A DNA stretch of 64,000 nucleotides. It comes from Viscum album. Its lineage: Eukaryota; Streptophyta; Magnoliopsida; Santalales; Viscaceae. The DNA is taken from NCBI GenBank assembly GCA_963277665.1, contig OY728158.1:595968818-596032817 (forward strand). The letters are read 5' to 3'. The notes under the pieces were generated by a model that worked only from the letters and a program-made list of their open reading frames with translations, did not search any database and had not been told where the DNA came from. Below, in pieces: positions 37,839 through 50,639 of the stretch (its first letter is position 1; the number at the start of each line of letters is the position of its first letter). The translations under genes and the position numbers were made by a program.

Positions 37839-38775
37839 CCTATGAAATAGGTGATTATAACAGGTTTTGGAGTCAAGCTGACTATTTTGATCCTTCTCCC
37901 AAAAGAGCATATCTTCTTGGTTGATAAAGTTATGATTTTCCTAAAATAAGACAACATCATCTGGGAGCATTTCACTATGTTTCAGTTGATCTATAATCAA
38001 AATTTTGTGATCTATCTTCTGATCCAAGGAGCTAACCCAATCGTACAAGATTTCTCCAGTCCAATTGAAATTATGAAATCTTAAAGTGGAGTTCATGCTA
38101 ACCAACCAATGATAGTGTCTCTGAATTTTTTGGAAAATAATTTTTATCGAAGAAAAAATTGATTTTTTAATGTTACTATAATTACCTATAATCAATATTT
38201 CAAGGAATATTTTTCTGAGGAATTATAATGAAACATATTTCTTATTGATTAACCACCACATGAATTGATCTTGCAATGATTGATTAAAAATCTCAAATTT
38301 CTTAATGATAACACCTCTAAAGGATTGGGGAATGCATCATTGTTTCCAAGATGCTGTTATAACTTTCCCCTGCAATATGATACCACTATATAAAAAATTC
38401 AACATCATAGCATTGATAGTATTGATAAGAAACAGAAGCCAGAGATAAACTATAAATGAGTAAAAAAACTTTGAAACCACCACATGTTTGATAAGGTATA
38501 TTCTTCCTTCTTTTGAGAGTTATTTTCGTTTCCAAGAAGCAAGAGTTTTTTTAATTTGACGTAATGAATTAGAGAAGTGAGAAGAAATATTTCTAAACCA
38601 AAAATGGTAACTCTAAGATAAGTGAATGGTAGATATATTTACCTTATTCCCAGGTCATTGATGGTTCTGATTTTTCTTAAGGACATGATGTTATTTCCAA
38701 AGTAGATAAATTAATTGGTCCTACTTAATTCCTGGACAAAAATATTTTTATAATACAATAAGGAATTATTGATTA
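37834..38775 (-). pseudogene. LINE ORF2 part (RT end and linker), 5' of element A
   Basis: Minus strand, read from 38775 down. Recognisable L1 ORF2 parts: the block equivalent to GQxINFxKS (IYFGNNIMS..KIRTINDLG), then LASWKRK-like and the G-R-x-x-L-I-K segment (here GRIYLIKHVVVSKFF, near 38480-38520), FNQSLQDQFMWW (near 38250-38290), a 84-aa open frame at 37941-38195 covering the post-RT domain, and EDMLFWEKD up to the insertion point. The catalytic part of the RT is not included, so the LINE copy was already 5'-truncated or lost its front. It carries many stops and frameshifts. Confidence 0.85.
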
Positions 38776-39029
38776 TGTAGAACCTAATATCTCAATACAC
38801 TAAATAGTGCATAATAACATAGGGTATATTAAACATGACCAACTACCTCAAACAGAGCCAACGCCAATCTAGTCAAGTCTTAATAACTTCATCTGTGTTG
38901 ATCTAAATCCATATTCCCTCCAACGTTCACTATAAGGTTCTTCTCATGCCAAATATAATATAATATATTAATTAAAAATAAATTATTATTAGATAAAACA
39001 TAGAAGGGAATAATTTTAAAATGATAAAG
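38776..39029. other. Short AT-rich stretch between LINE and V2
   Basis: No feature recognised. Confidence 0.4.
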
Positions 39030-40209
39030 GAACCCATTCCATGAGACTTACTGGATATCACTGCTTAGTTGAAACCACAACCAACCATCTAGGGTAGGTC
39101 TTTCTCACAGTTATAGCTTCATTACAAGAAAATGTCCAACTATGTGGCTATAAATTGAAGAACAATTTAATATAATTAAATCATAATCCTTAGGAGAAAA
39201 ACAAATAATTGAAACACCTTACTCGAACATCCTACAACAGAGTTCGATCCACTCCTGACATACTCTCAATTCTCAGGATAAAAATCCCCAAATTAATTCA
39301 ATCAAATGATGACCAATTTTTCTCCATTTTACAAAAAAATAATAGACACTAGTGAGAAGTACCTTTATCTAAATACCAAATAATGACATTTTTGCATCAT
39401 CATGGGTCATCCTATATCCATTTCAATCCCATTCCCATCATTTTCAAACAATTCCACCATGATCTGATGGATTTCTTTATCCAATTATCTATCTAGAATA
39501 TAGGAAAATACATACCAATTACCGAGATAATAAAAGAGAAGATGGATTTATAGGGGAACAATACATAAAATGACTATAAGGGTTATAACATACAATGATA
39601 GTAATCTATAATAAATGACATGGAAATCCACCACCCCATAAGGACGAAAAAGGACATAATCAACAAATAATGAAAGATTACACCTAGAGTTATCATTGGG
39701 TTACATATAGATCCACACTAAATAGAAGGAGAGTGTTGGAGTGAAGATAAGAGCGGTGAACAAACAATTTTTCAACAAAATGTGGGTGCAAAGGGTTAAA
39801 TAATAAGGCCAATATAGTGGTAAAAAGACATAAAATTCCATCATTAAACCCCCACACAACCCAACCTACTTAACACCCGACAGAGGCTAACCGACTGGAT
39901 AGTGAGACCCACTGGGCATCTAGCCTAATGCTCACCCCACTAGCTAGTTGGTGGGGGATACCAGCTAGCTGATGCTACTGCCGCAAACCAACAATTTTAT
40001 CCATCTCTACAAAACTACTATGTTTTGAGTCATTTCACGAGCATCCATTCGTGTCTTAAAAATTCCCCTTAAGTGTGTTTAAATAAGAAGCACCTTGGTT
40101 TATGACCTAATTCACCGAGTGACCCATCTATCAGATGAAAAACTAAAATTACCTCTATAACTCAAAGTTCTTAGATTTTAGAGTCATTACAAGTGCAACA
40201 GGTGTTCTG
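39030..40209 (+). repeat. Family V repeat, copy V2
   Basis: Direct-orientation partner of 22459-23670 (landmarks there). The right end is cut precisely where element C begins (TGTAAC at 40210), so C inserted into, or next to, this repeat. The five bases before C are TTCTG. Confidence 0.7.
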
Positions 40210-42089
40210 TGTAACTCCTAGAGATTTTAAAAGGTAATTCTATGATCAATTTCTTACAAGATACACCACATTAAGCACAAATGAACAACTAAATATTATT
40301 ATTTAAATTTAACCATTACAACCTCGCTGTTAAATTAGATGGTATGAATATGAATAACTGATTTATGAATTAAATATATAAGCCCAAATCATTTTAAATA
40401 TATTGTTGACTTATTATAAAATAATAATTTTTTAAAAAAATCATTTTAATATTACAAAATACATTTTATTCAAAAATGATTTTCATTTACTTTCATGAAT
40501 GAAAATAATAATTAATTTATAGAAGTTTTCAATTTTTTTTTGAAAAGTTAATCTTCACTTTTAGTTTCATAATATCAAAATTATCTTAATATGAATTTTT
40601 CATAATTTTCTGAATATATATATAATTTCAAGGAATAATGAAAAATACTAATTTTTATCAAAAAGTGTAATTTTTTTTAATGTTTTTAAAATTCAAAATT
40701 ATTGTTTTCAGTTTTAAAATTTATTTAGTTGAATTTTATTTAAAATAATAAAATTATGGAATTTTAAATAGATTTTATACTTAAATTTAGTATAAAAATA
40801 TTTTATATTTAAAAATGGTTTTTTATTAAAAATCTATTTTTCATTCTGTTTTTCTTATTTAATTTAAATTAAATTCAGAAACATATATATTTGTAATTTT
40901 TTAAAAAATATTTTATATTTGGAATCATTGGGTCTAAATTTATTAAATTGGTCAGCTGTTTTAGGTAATATTAATAGTAACCTTATAATTTTTTGTACCA
41001 CAATTAATTGTAAATCGAATAATTAAGGGTAAAAAATGATAAGGACTAAAAATGGACCTAAAACATACCCAAAGCTAATTTTATGAGTATCCATTATTTG
41101 AATTGGTTACACTTTGGAGCCACTTGGTTGAAATTAATACCCTTATAGTGTTTTATTTAATGAATAGTCAAAGATATCACACTATGGTTTTTAATAAGTA
41201 CAACATTTTTAATATGTGGTTATCTAGAAGATATGTTTGAAAATAAATAGTATTTTTAATTATAAAATATTTAACCACCTCATAGTAATTTATTTTTGAA
41301 GTCTTATGGAATAAATAATTACCTTAAATTCTTAAACAATGATGATGTAGTAATTATTAAGTTAGTTGGAAAATCAAATATGTGATATTAAAAAAATTAA
41401 AATAAATATAATTTGAGATAATTAAGGTGATCTGAGAAATATCTATATTCTCATTAAATGTTTATGAAATAATAATTTTTTTTTGTTTTGAATTTTTTGA
41501 ATTTTTATTTTTGTAAAGTGCAAGTAATCAATAGTATCAAATTTGATGATAATGATATTTTATGGAATTAATATATTATTAAATTACATGAAAATTATAA
41601 AATTTTAAAATAATACCTAATTGGATATTTTATTTTCTAAATTTTCATACCATATTCATTTAAAGTCCACTTGGAAGCATTTATCCCTTGAATAGTCTTA
41701 TTATATTTTACTATTTTGAGAAATTCTAATAGTGCCCCTACCCTCTCTTATAGAATGGTGCCTGTTCATCCCATTTCTTCAAATTAAATAACTATTTTGG
41801 TTTATAAAATAAAAACATACCTTCATATAATCCTTCAATTAATTCTGGAGGTTTTATTTTAGGCAGAAAAACAACCTTAGTGGTCTTATGGTATTACGAA
41901 AAGAATATTTTCCGAAGAAGAGGTATCATTTTTAATTGAGAATTTATGTTTTAAATATTGTTAAAAAAACCTAAAACCTTATTAAAAAATGATAAAATAA
42001 TTTATAATGAATTTTTAATATATTGAGATTTTATTATGTCTGTGTTAATACCCATGTCATTATTCACTTCCATCAAATGGGAAAATAAT

Positions 42090-42530
42090 TCATTGTTTAT
42101 GTGTACGGTGGACTACCGCCTTGCGAACCGATGCAATTATTTTTCCATCACTATCTCTCAAAAGTGGTTATAATTACAGAATTAATGTTTATATATGATA
42201 TTCATGAAATATTTTTCATTATTTAAAGATAATATATCTCTTAAATTCTTACCTTTCCATGCACAAAAAATGACAATGTCGTTCATGCGTACTTGTGGAC
42301 TACAACCTCAATGAAGCAATGTGATTTGTTTTTCATCACCATATCACATGAATGATATATATAAGTATATTTAAACAATTTATATGATATTTATGATATT
42401 ATGGTCATTGTTGATATATAAAATGATACTTACATTCTTTCCATAATGATCATTGAAAAATGGAAACATTACTCAGGCGTATGTATGACCTACCTTTTCC
42501 AAGATTGTAGTATAGTTCATTTTTCATAAC
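42090..42530 (+). repeat. Three tandem copies of the CpG-containing motif in LTR X
   Basis: Blocks near 42090-42155 (gtgtacGGTGGACTACCgCCTTGCGAACCGATG), 42270-42345 and 42455-42530, spaced ~180-190 bases. The first is the best-conserved of all twelve copies in the window. Confidence 0.65.
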
Positions 42531-43188
42531 TATATTTAATGGATGGATTTAAAAATGGAATTTATATATTAAAATTATAATTATTTCATTAACATTATTT
42601 TGGACATATTTAAATAATGAAATATTTGGCCATAGTCCACATACCTAAGTCATTTAAGACTTAGAACCGAATGTCTCTAAAACATTCGATGTGAACTTAA
42701 CTAATTATGTATTTTTTATAACGTGGTAACAAGTGAAATAAAAAAAAATTAAAATTAAAATCATTGTCAAGAAACTAAATAACACACCTAAGTTTATTAT
42801 TAATGAATATAATGTTCGTATATAGCGAATCAGAGCCTAGATAACTGACTCTTTAATTAAAAAACTTTATTTTAAATGTATTAAAGAATTATTTTCTAAA
42901 AAAATTATATTTCATATACATTATTTTTAAAATATTTTTATAAATTTATTAATATAGAAAGGAATTAAAAAAAATTAATTTTAAAATTTTTCTCAAATGA
43001 TTTAAAAAAGGAATATTTTGAGGTTTTATGTGAGGGTCTTTATTTTCAAAAAAACCTCTTTCAATATTTCTTTTTACAAAAGTCAAAATGATTTTTTTAA
43101 CTTATATGTAATTATAATATTTTCCTTATTTTGCGACTCCTTAATTATTAGAATATTCATTTAATATCTTACATGTTTATTTTTAAAT

Positions 43189-43193
43189 AAAAT
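43189..43193 (+). other. Preserved empty integration site of element B
   Basis: AAAAT in LTR X, with the same flanks (..ttattttta / gttttcct..) that surround element B in LTR Y. It shows the pre-insertion state and defines the B target as AAAAT. Confidence 0.85.
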
Positions 43194-44195
43194 GTTTTCC
43201 TTTTTATATGCGTAGTTGTAATTTTAAATAATTTTTTTTTCAGGAAAAGTATTTATGATGAAGGAATTTATGTTTTACAATTATATTTTCATTACTGGCC
43301 ATTGTTAATGATTATGGGTGTTTTTTTATAAACCAAATAATGGTGGGTTGTGATATCCACCTAATTCATTGGGTAAGTTGGAAGTTGATCATGCTGTTTA
43401 TTCCAAGTATAACTACAATGGTTACGACCAAGTATAACTGTGAGAGTTATGTCAACTATAAATATTAAGGTTATTTTATAGTATCTAGTAGGGTTACATC
43501 ACAATTAATTAGGATAAGAAAATTATTCCAAAGTTACCTATTTGATTTATTTATACATTTTATTTTTTTACAAATATATCATATTTTCATAATGTTAGTA
43601 ATGGGATTTATGATCAAAATAAAATATATGTTACCTTTTAAGGGTGAAAAGTATAACTTGAAAAAAAAATTCAGGAGTTTTATATGTTTTCAAATAAACT
43701 ATTATGGGTTTTATTTTGAGTTTCTGATTTCTTATGAAATATTTTATAAAAATATTTGATTATAAAATTTGATTTATTTAGTAAAAAATGTTAATTTTGA
43801 GACCACTGTTTATTTTTAAAAATGAATATTTCTATAAGTATTTATTGTATAGTGGTTTATTTCTTTAATTTGTCCCTTACTAAGAATTTGTGCTCATCCA
43901 AAGTTTTAAATTTTGTTTCATAGTGTTTAATAGAGATTAAGGAAAATAGTAGTTTATGAAGAAAATTGTGAAGACCTATTATAAAAATAAGTCATTTTTA
44001 TTGAAAAAACTTTTGTTTTATGAAAAAATGGATACTGTATAGAAGTGTCCAATTTTTATGTATGGGATTACTTTGTTATATTATTTTCATTATTATATAA
44101 AACTAAAAACCTAAAATATATCTGTTAATTAATGAAAATAAACTCTATTATAATGTCATTAGAATATGTAATTTTTTATTCTAATTCCTTATGGT

Positions 44196-44207
44196 TGGTA
44201 TCAACAT
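44196..44207 (+). other. Primer-binding-like site of element C
   Basis: TGGTATCAACAT, matching the first eight bases of the initiator Met-tRNA site TGGTATCAGAGC and located where LTR X loses similarity to Y. Confidence 0.6.
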
Positions 44208-45837
44208 AGGGTTTAGATAGTTTTGGATATTAGGATGGTTTCATGTGAGGTTATCTTAAGAGTTAGAGATAATATCATAGGTTTAAAATTATAATATTAA
44301 TCATAAGATCAATTTCTTAGTAATCCCTTTTGAGGCTTCAATTTATGAAATTTTGAGGTGACTAATGACATTTCATGGAGGCATTTATTTTTGACATAAT
44401 TATGTGTTATTACATTAAGGGATGAATATGGAAGGTATGAGATAACCTTTATAGTTAAAAAATTTATTTTATTTAAATATATTATGGCTATTTTTATTAT
44501 TTTTCTAACATTTCTATGAATGATATAAGACTTTTCATTTTTGAAGAAAAATACAACCCGCTGGTGGAGTAGAAACCCATCACATCTGACAAGGCATTAG
44601 GGATTGAGCCCACAACCGAAGGGAAATAAGGGTAAAATGCCTAACACTAGCCTACATGATTTATTAGTTAGTATAATTTTTTTTTATTAGTTTAAACTGT
44701 CAAGTGAATATAGTTTATGTTCATTTTGGGAATATATATTTTACTAAATAGTTAACCATGGTATTGGAAAATGATTTAGGGATTAAGTGATTAATGATTT
44801 TTTGGAAGATGTTCACTATTTTGGGAACCTTGTAAGACTAAGGTAAATAAAATACTATGCTATTTCTTTGTGGAATAATTGTTGATTTATATTTATGAAG
44901 AATATATGATTTTATTATAGATTTATGGAAACGGTTAGCATATCATGGAAATTATATTATTTGGTAATATACATTATGGTGTGATAATTGAAGTGTCGTC
45001 AATGTTATTTAAGGATAAATGTTAATATTATATGAGAAGAATACATGAAAAAATTATTGAAGGATTCTTGTTTTAATATTAATCAAGATTGGTTTTTAAG
45101 AATTTTAAGGATAGTTATTGGTTGAGTGATCTATGTTAAACTTTGGGAATTACTGTTGAATATTGGTGAATAAAATAGATTTTTAATCATATAAAGGTTT
45201 ATTATTTTTAGAAAATTTTATTTTCTTTTACTAACCATTTTGGTTTTTGTTAATAATATAGGAGTAATATATTATTATAATTTATTTTATTTTTTGATCT
45301 TTAGAATTTAATTCTAATGTTATAGACAAAAAAACTCATACTCATCATTTAAAAAAAAGATAAGTTTATGGTAGAAATTTATTAAAGGATGAAAATATAA
45401 TTTTAAAGTAAGTATATTTACTTATTATTTTAGTATATATATTATAAAAATTACTCATCTCTAGAAAAAGTATCCTTAAATAAAAAATTTATCCGTTTAC
45501 TTTTCTTACTGATATATCAATGTCCTCATAACCTATAAAATATTTTTGTCTTTGTGGTGGTAAAATTATGATGACCTTATTCTCTATCACCCTCTATCAG
45601 TCCATTGGAGTTAGTTTTCTCTTCTATTTCCTTGTTTTCTTACATGGAAACATAGTTTGTGTTACCTCAGGTGGTCTTCATACATCCTTTCTCTCTTATC
45701 AAGTGGAAGTTTTAATAATCCTTTTTTAGACATGGGATTTCAACATAATTTTTTTAGAAAGTAAAACCATAGTTACCAAACATGAGTTCAAAATTAAGAG
45801 GACACAATTTTCAAATGTTGTGTGGGTGGGGGTAGAA
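44208..45837 (+). other. Element C internal region without recognised coding
   Basis: AT-rich; no frame with gag, protease, RT or integrase motifs. A GC-richer island at 44555-44650 has no identified origin. The region ends in a G-rich tract (45823-45836, GGGTGGGGGTAGAA), a plausible polypurine tract before LTR Y. It may be a deletion derivative or a LARD-type element that never coded. Confidence 0.55.
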
Positions 45838-47734
45838 TTTAGCATCCCAATAATTTTTAAGGGAACACTATTTTTTATAGTTTACAAGATATTCCGCATC
45901 AAGTTTAAATAAAAAACTAAATATTGTTATTTAAATTTTACAATTATAACTTAGCATTTAAATTGGTGGTTATGAATAAGAATAAGTGATTTATTCAATA
46001 AATATATATCTTAAAATATATTAATTTATGGATAAATTATTAGATAATAATAATATATTTTTTAGTAAAGTCATTTTAATATAAAAAAGTATATTTTCTT
46101 CTAAAATTATTTTTTTTCTTTGTATGAATGAATATTATAATTAATTTATGGAAGTCTTAGAAAATTTATTTTAAAAAATAAAATTAATTTTTTACCATGT
46201 CAAAATTATCATAGGATTATTTTTTATAATTATTTGAAAATATGGTTTTTTCAAGGAATACTGAAAAATACAGATTTTTAATGAAAATTGTATTTTATTT
46301 TTAAAGTTTTTTAAAAATTTAAATTATGTATTGGATTAGTTTTAAAATTAAATTACTTAATGTTTATTTATAAATACGATTACAGGTTTTATAATTGATT
46401 TTATACTTGAATTTAGTATAAAAACATGTTATATTTAAAAATGAAATTTTTCTGAAAAAACTATTTGTTATTGTAATTTTATTATTTAAATTAAATTAAA
46501 TTAATAAAATTACCTAATTTTAATTTTATAAAATGTATTTCATTTTTATATTCAGCGAGTCAAAATTTAATAAATAGACCCTTTTTATTTTTTTGTTCAA
46601 TATGAATAACAACCTTAGAAAAGTTTGTTACCATGATTAAGGATAAATTAGGTAATTAAAGGTAAAAATAACAAGTTAAGGACTAAAAAAACCCTGAAAC
46701 ATGACCAAATTTATATTTATTAGAATATTCCAACAATAATCATACATGTGTATATGTTTTGACCTTTTGGATCCACTTGGTTGACATTTACACCCTTATG
46801 GTAAATTTTTTAATGAAATGTCAAAGATGTCACACTGTTGTTTTTAATAAGTATAACATTTTTAATATGAGGCTTTTAAAAAATATATTCAACCATACAT
46901 ATTATTTTAAAATATCAAATATTTATAGTCAACATGATAACTTATTTTTAGTTTTTAGAGAATAAAAAAGTTCCTTAAATGCTTACATAATGATGATGCC
47001 ATAATTCTTAAATAAATGAAAAAAATCAAATAAATGAAATTAAGAATATTAGAATAAATATAATTTTATATACTAAATGTGATACAAGAATTATATAGAT
47101 TACGTTGAAAATTTTAGGATATAATAAAATATTTGGTTTAAATTTTGGCTTTTTTTTTGTTATTTTTAAAGACCAAGTAAAGAAAAGTATCAAATTTGAA
47201 AATAATAGTATTTTATGAAATTAAAAATCATATTTTTTTAATAAAAATCATAAAAATAATAAATAATACCAATTGGGATAAAATATGGTAAAATATTTCA
47301 TCCCATATTAATTTATATTCCATTTGGAACAATTTTTTTCTAGAATAATCTTATGATATTCTATAATTTTGAGAAATTCTAAGAGTGACCCCCCTGCTCT
47401 TAAGAAATGGAACCCCATAATACCATTTATTCACACATAAAAACCATTTTGGTTGATCCAATACATGAAAAAATTTCTTAATATAATCTTTCCTCTAATT
47501 ATAGAGGTTTTATTTCATGTAGAAAACCAACCTTAGTGGACTGAAAGTGTTAAGAAGAAGAAATTTTCTAAAGAAGAGGTATCATTTCTAATCGATCATT
47601 TTTATTTTTTTTATTCTTCTACAAACCTAAAACCTTATTCAACCATGATAAAATAAAAAATACAATATAATAAATATACATAGATGTTATTATGTTAGTT
47701 TAATGACTTATATCTATATCCACTTCCACCAAAT

Positions 47735-48190
47735 GAGAAAATAATTCACCATTCGTGTGTGCGATGCACTACTACCTCATGAACCGATGTAATTCATTTT
47801 CCATAACCATCCGTCAATAATGGTTATAATGATGGAATTTATGTTTATATATAACATTCTAGAAATACTTTCCATTATTTGAATATAATGTATCAGTTAA
47901 TTTTTTACATTCCTAGGAAAATAAAAATGATAACATCGTTCGTGCGTACGTGTCAACTACCACCACCATGAAGCGATGCAATTCATTTTTCATCACAATA
48001 TCACATGAATTATATATATAATTATATTAAAAAAAATAATTTTATATTTATGATATCATTTTTATTCTATAAAGATAAAATAGTACTTAACTTCTTTCCA
48101 TGATGATCATTGAAAGATCGAAACCTTACTCATGCATATGTATGACCTATCATCTCTATGATTTTAGTGTAATCCATTTCTTATAACCAT
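47735..48190 (+). repeat. Three tandem copies of the CpG-containing motif in LTR Y
   Basis: Blocks near 47735-47805, 47932-48002 and 48118-48190. The second keeps GTTCGTGCGTACGTG and GAAGCGATGCAATTCATTTTTCATCAC-like sequence; the third is worn. Confidence 0.62.
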
Positions 48191-48833
48191 ATTTAATGTA
48201 TGGATTTAAAAGTAAAATTTATTTAACCAAATTATAATTATTTCTTTAATATTATTCTTGATATGGTGGAATAATGAACACTTTAATTATAGTCCACATA
48301 CCTAAGTCAATTTGGACTTAAAAAAAATCAACAAAACATCCTATGTGAACTTAAATAATTATGTAATTTTTGTAACATTTTAATAAGATAAATAGAAGGA
48401 ATAATAAACTTGAAAATGTTTATAGAGTAATTTAATAATTAGCCTAATTTTATTTTTTGTGAATATAAATTGTGTATGTGATGATTCGAAATCAAGGTAG
48501 TGAACTCTTACACTAAAAAACCATGTCTTAAAGAAGTATTTTATAAATATTTATCTTTCATTTACATGTTTTTAAAATGATTTTTATGAATTTATTTATA
48601 TGGAAAATATTTTTTAAGAAAGGAAAAATTTTAATTTCTCTGATTTTTTTTAAAAAGTAAACTTTTTAAGGTTTTATATAAGGGTCTTTGTTTAAAAGAT
48701 ATCATTTTTTAGTTTTTTTAAAAACTAAAAAGGAATATTTTTTAAATTATATGGAATTATAGTATTTTCTTGATTTCAGTATTATTTAATTATTTAAAGA
48801 TTACTTTACATGGTTACATGGTTATTTTTAACG

Positions 48834-48838
48834 AAAAC
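48834..48838 (+). repeat. Target-site duplication of element B, left
   Basis: AAAAC, one change from AAAAT at 57458-57462 and at the empty site 43189-43193. Confidence 0.8.
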
Positions 48839-49998
48839 TGTATCGACTCAGGTTTTTGGCCCTGTCAGACTTTGAAATATTTCTATTAATAATTCCAGAG
48901 CTAGGCGCGAAGACGGCGTGCGATTCCGAGGCCCGGTGTGCCTAGAATTAATTTTATAAAAATATTAAGTATTTTTATGCTATGCATGTGGTGGGGGTGT
49001 GATATATCCTAAAAGGTAGCTCAAAATGGGAATCTGAGGGCATGGTTGCTTCCGAAACGTGCCGTTTACCCTGGGTGAGGTGTAAACTTCACAGGCGCAG
49101 GCCTGCTTTGGAAAATGCCACCAGGGGTGTTTTCATAAATAAATAGAAAAGTTTATTTATGGGCGTTGGCTCGAATAACTTTTGAACGAAGTCTAAAATC
49201 AAAAATCTGAGTCTGTCGTTGAGTTAAGAACGTTGTGTTTATCCTAAGGGTGACCTTATCCTTGTCTGCGTCGGGGGCGGGGTCGGGGGCATGTTGGGCG
49301 CGGGGTCAGGGGCGTGTCGGACCGGGGAGTTAAAGAAGATATTTTTTGTAAACAAATATCTTCCCCCTGTTGGACGTGAGATGCATAGAGGAAGAGTTCC
49401 TCCTCTTTACTCCTCCTTCTCCTCCCCTTCTGACGGTGAATCGGCGGCCGAATCGTGCGATCAAGGTGTCGTCGAGCTCAGATTTTGACGGCGGGCGTTC
49501 CAGGATCGTGCTGCGGAAGCATTGGAGCGCGGATTGTCGGTGTTTCACCCGCGATGTAGGTGTTTTGAGTTTTGAAATCCCAGAACCCGTTTATTTGTTG
49601 TTTTTAATCAAATGTTTATAAGGGTTGTATAGTTCAGGTCCCGAGGTTTCAGAAACATGTTTCGGATCTGATTTTGGAGAACCGGGGTGCTCCCCGGGGG
49701 TTCCCGGAAGTTTTTCGGCGGAAATCCAGGATTCCGGCGGCAACCATGGCAGAATCCAAGGAGGTGCGGTGGCGGCACGACGGATTCCGGCGACAGCGGC
49801 GGCGGCGCGGTGGTTTCCAGCGAGGTCGTCGGTGGTCCGGCCAGGATTTTTCGGGGGTTCTTTAAACCCCCGTAACTCGCAAACCGTAACTTCGATTTGC
49901 GAGCCATTTGTGGTGACATGATCCTTGCACCGAGATGGAGCTTTTGAACTCACTTTGCGAATTTTATGGTTCAGGATCATGGACCGGGAGTTAGAAAC

Positions 49999-50034
49999 GT
50001 CGTATAAAATAATAATATTTTATTAATTTACGAC
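49999..50034 (+). promoter_or_regulatory. AT palindrome with TATA box in LTR B1
   Basis: GTCGT (49999-50003) and ACGAC (50030-50034) enclose a self-complementary AT core holding TATAAAAT at 50003-50010. A candidate Pol II core promoter of the family. The palindrome recurs at 31347, 36659 and 55224-55259. Confidence 0.45.
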
Positions 50035-50639
50035 TTCAGGCCGTCGGAACTTCTACCCGGAGCGTCCGATTGACGTGACATCAGTGGCGCCGAGGCCCTG
50101 ATTATAAGACAGAATTTTTTTGAGTGTTTCCGGGTGTTGGGACCGAGTTCGGGGTGCGGGCCCCATGAGGCCGGGTTTTTGGCGTTTTCGTTGAAACGCA
50201 ACTTTTGCACGAAGAGTCCGATTTTGGCGGATGATTAGTCGATCCTATGTGTTTTTCTGAGAGGATCGCAATGGTTCGATTATGTCGATGAGTTTCGAGA
50301 TCGAGGTGTGGGCCCCACCTGAGCTGGCATTCGGTGAATAGTGTCTTTTTCACCGGGTGTCCATTTCGGACGTGCGAGTAGTGGATCCTGTGTACTTTTC
50401 CGAGGGGATCGTCGTGGTATGATCCATTTGTTGAGTTCTAGGATCGTTGTGTGGGCCCCACACGGGCTACTTATGGTGAATAGTTACTTTTCACCGATTG
50501 TCTGTTTCGGGTGAGTAAACAGCCTATCCAGCTTGTTTTTCCGCGTGAAAAGCGATAGTTTCCTCTGTATCGGCCTTGGAGATGCGTGGTGTGGTGTTAT
50601 AGAGGGTCACTCATGTTAGCGACGTTTGGACCAACAATG

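Larger units (their letters stand above)
40210..44192 (+). repeat. Element C 5' LTR (X)
   Basis: Begins TGTAACTCCTAGAGATTTTA and ends just before the primer-binding-like site at 44196. It carries the donor-like AAGAAGAG|GTATC (GT at 41923-41924), the CpG motif triplet (42090-42530), a 25-base tandem pair CCAAGTATAACT.. near 43405-43455, and the uninterrupted target of element B at 43189-43193. No protein is encoded. Confidence 0.78.
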
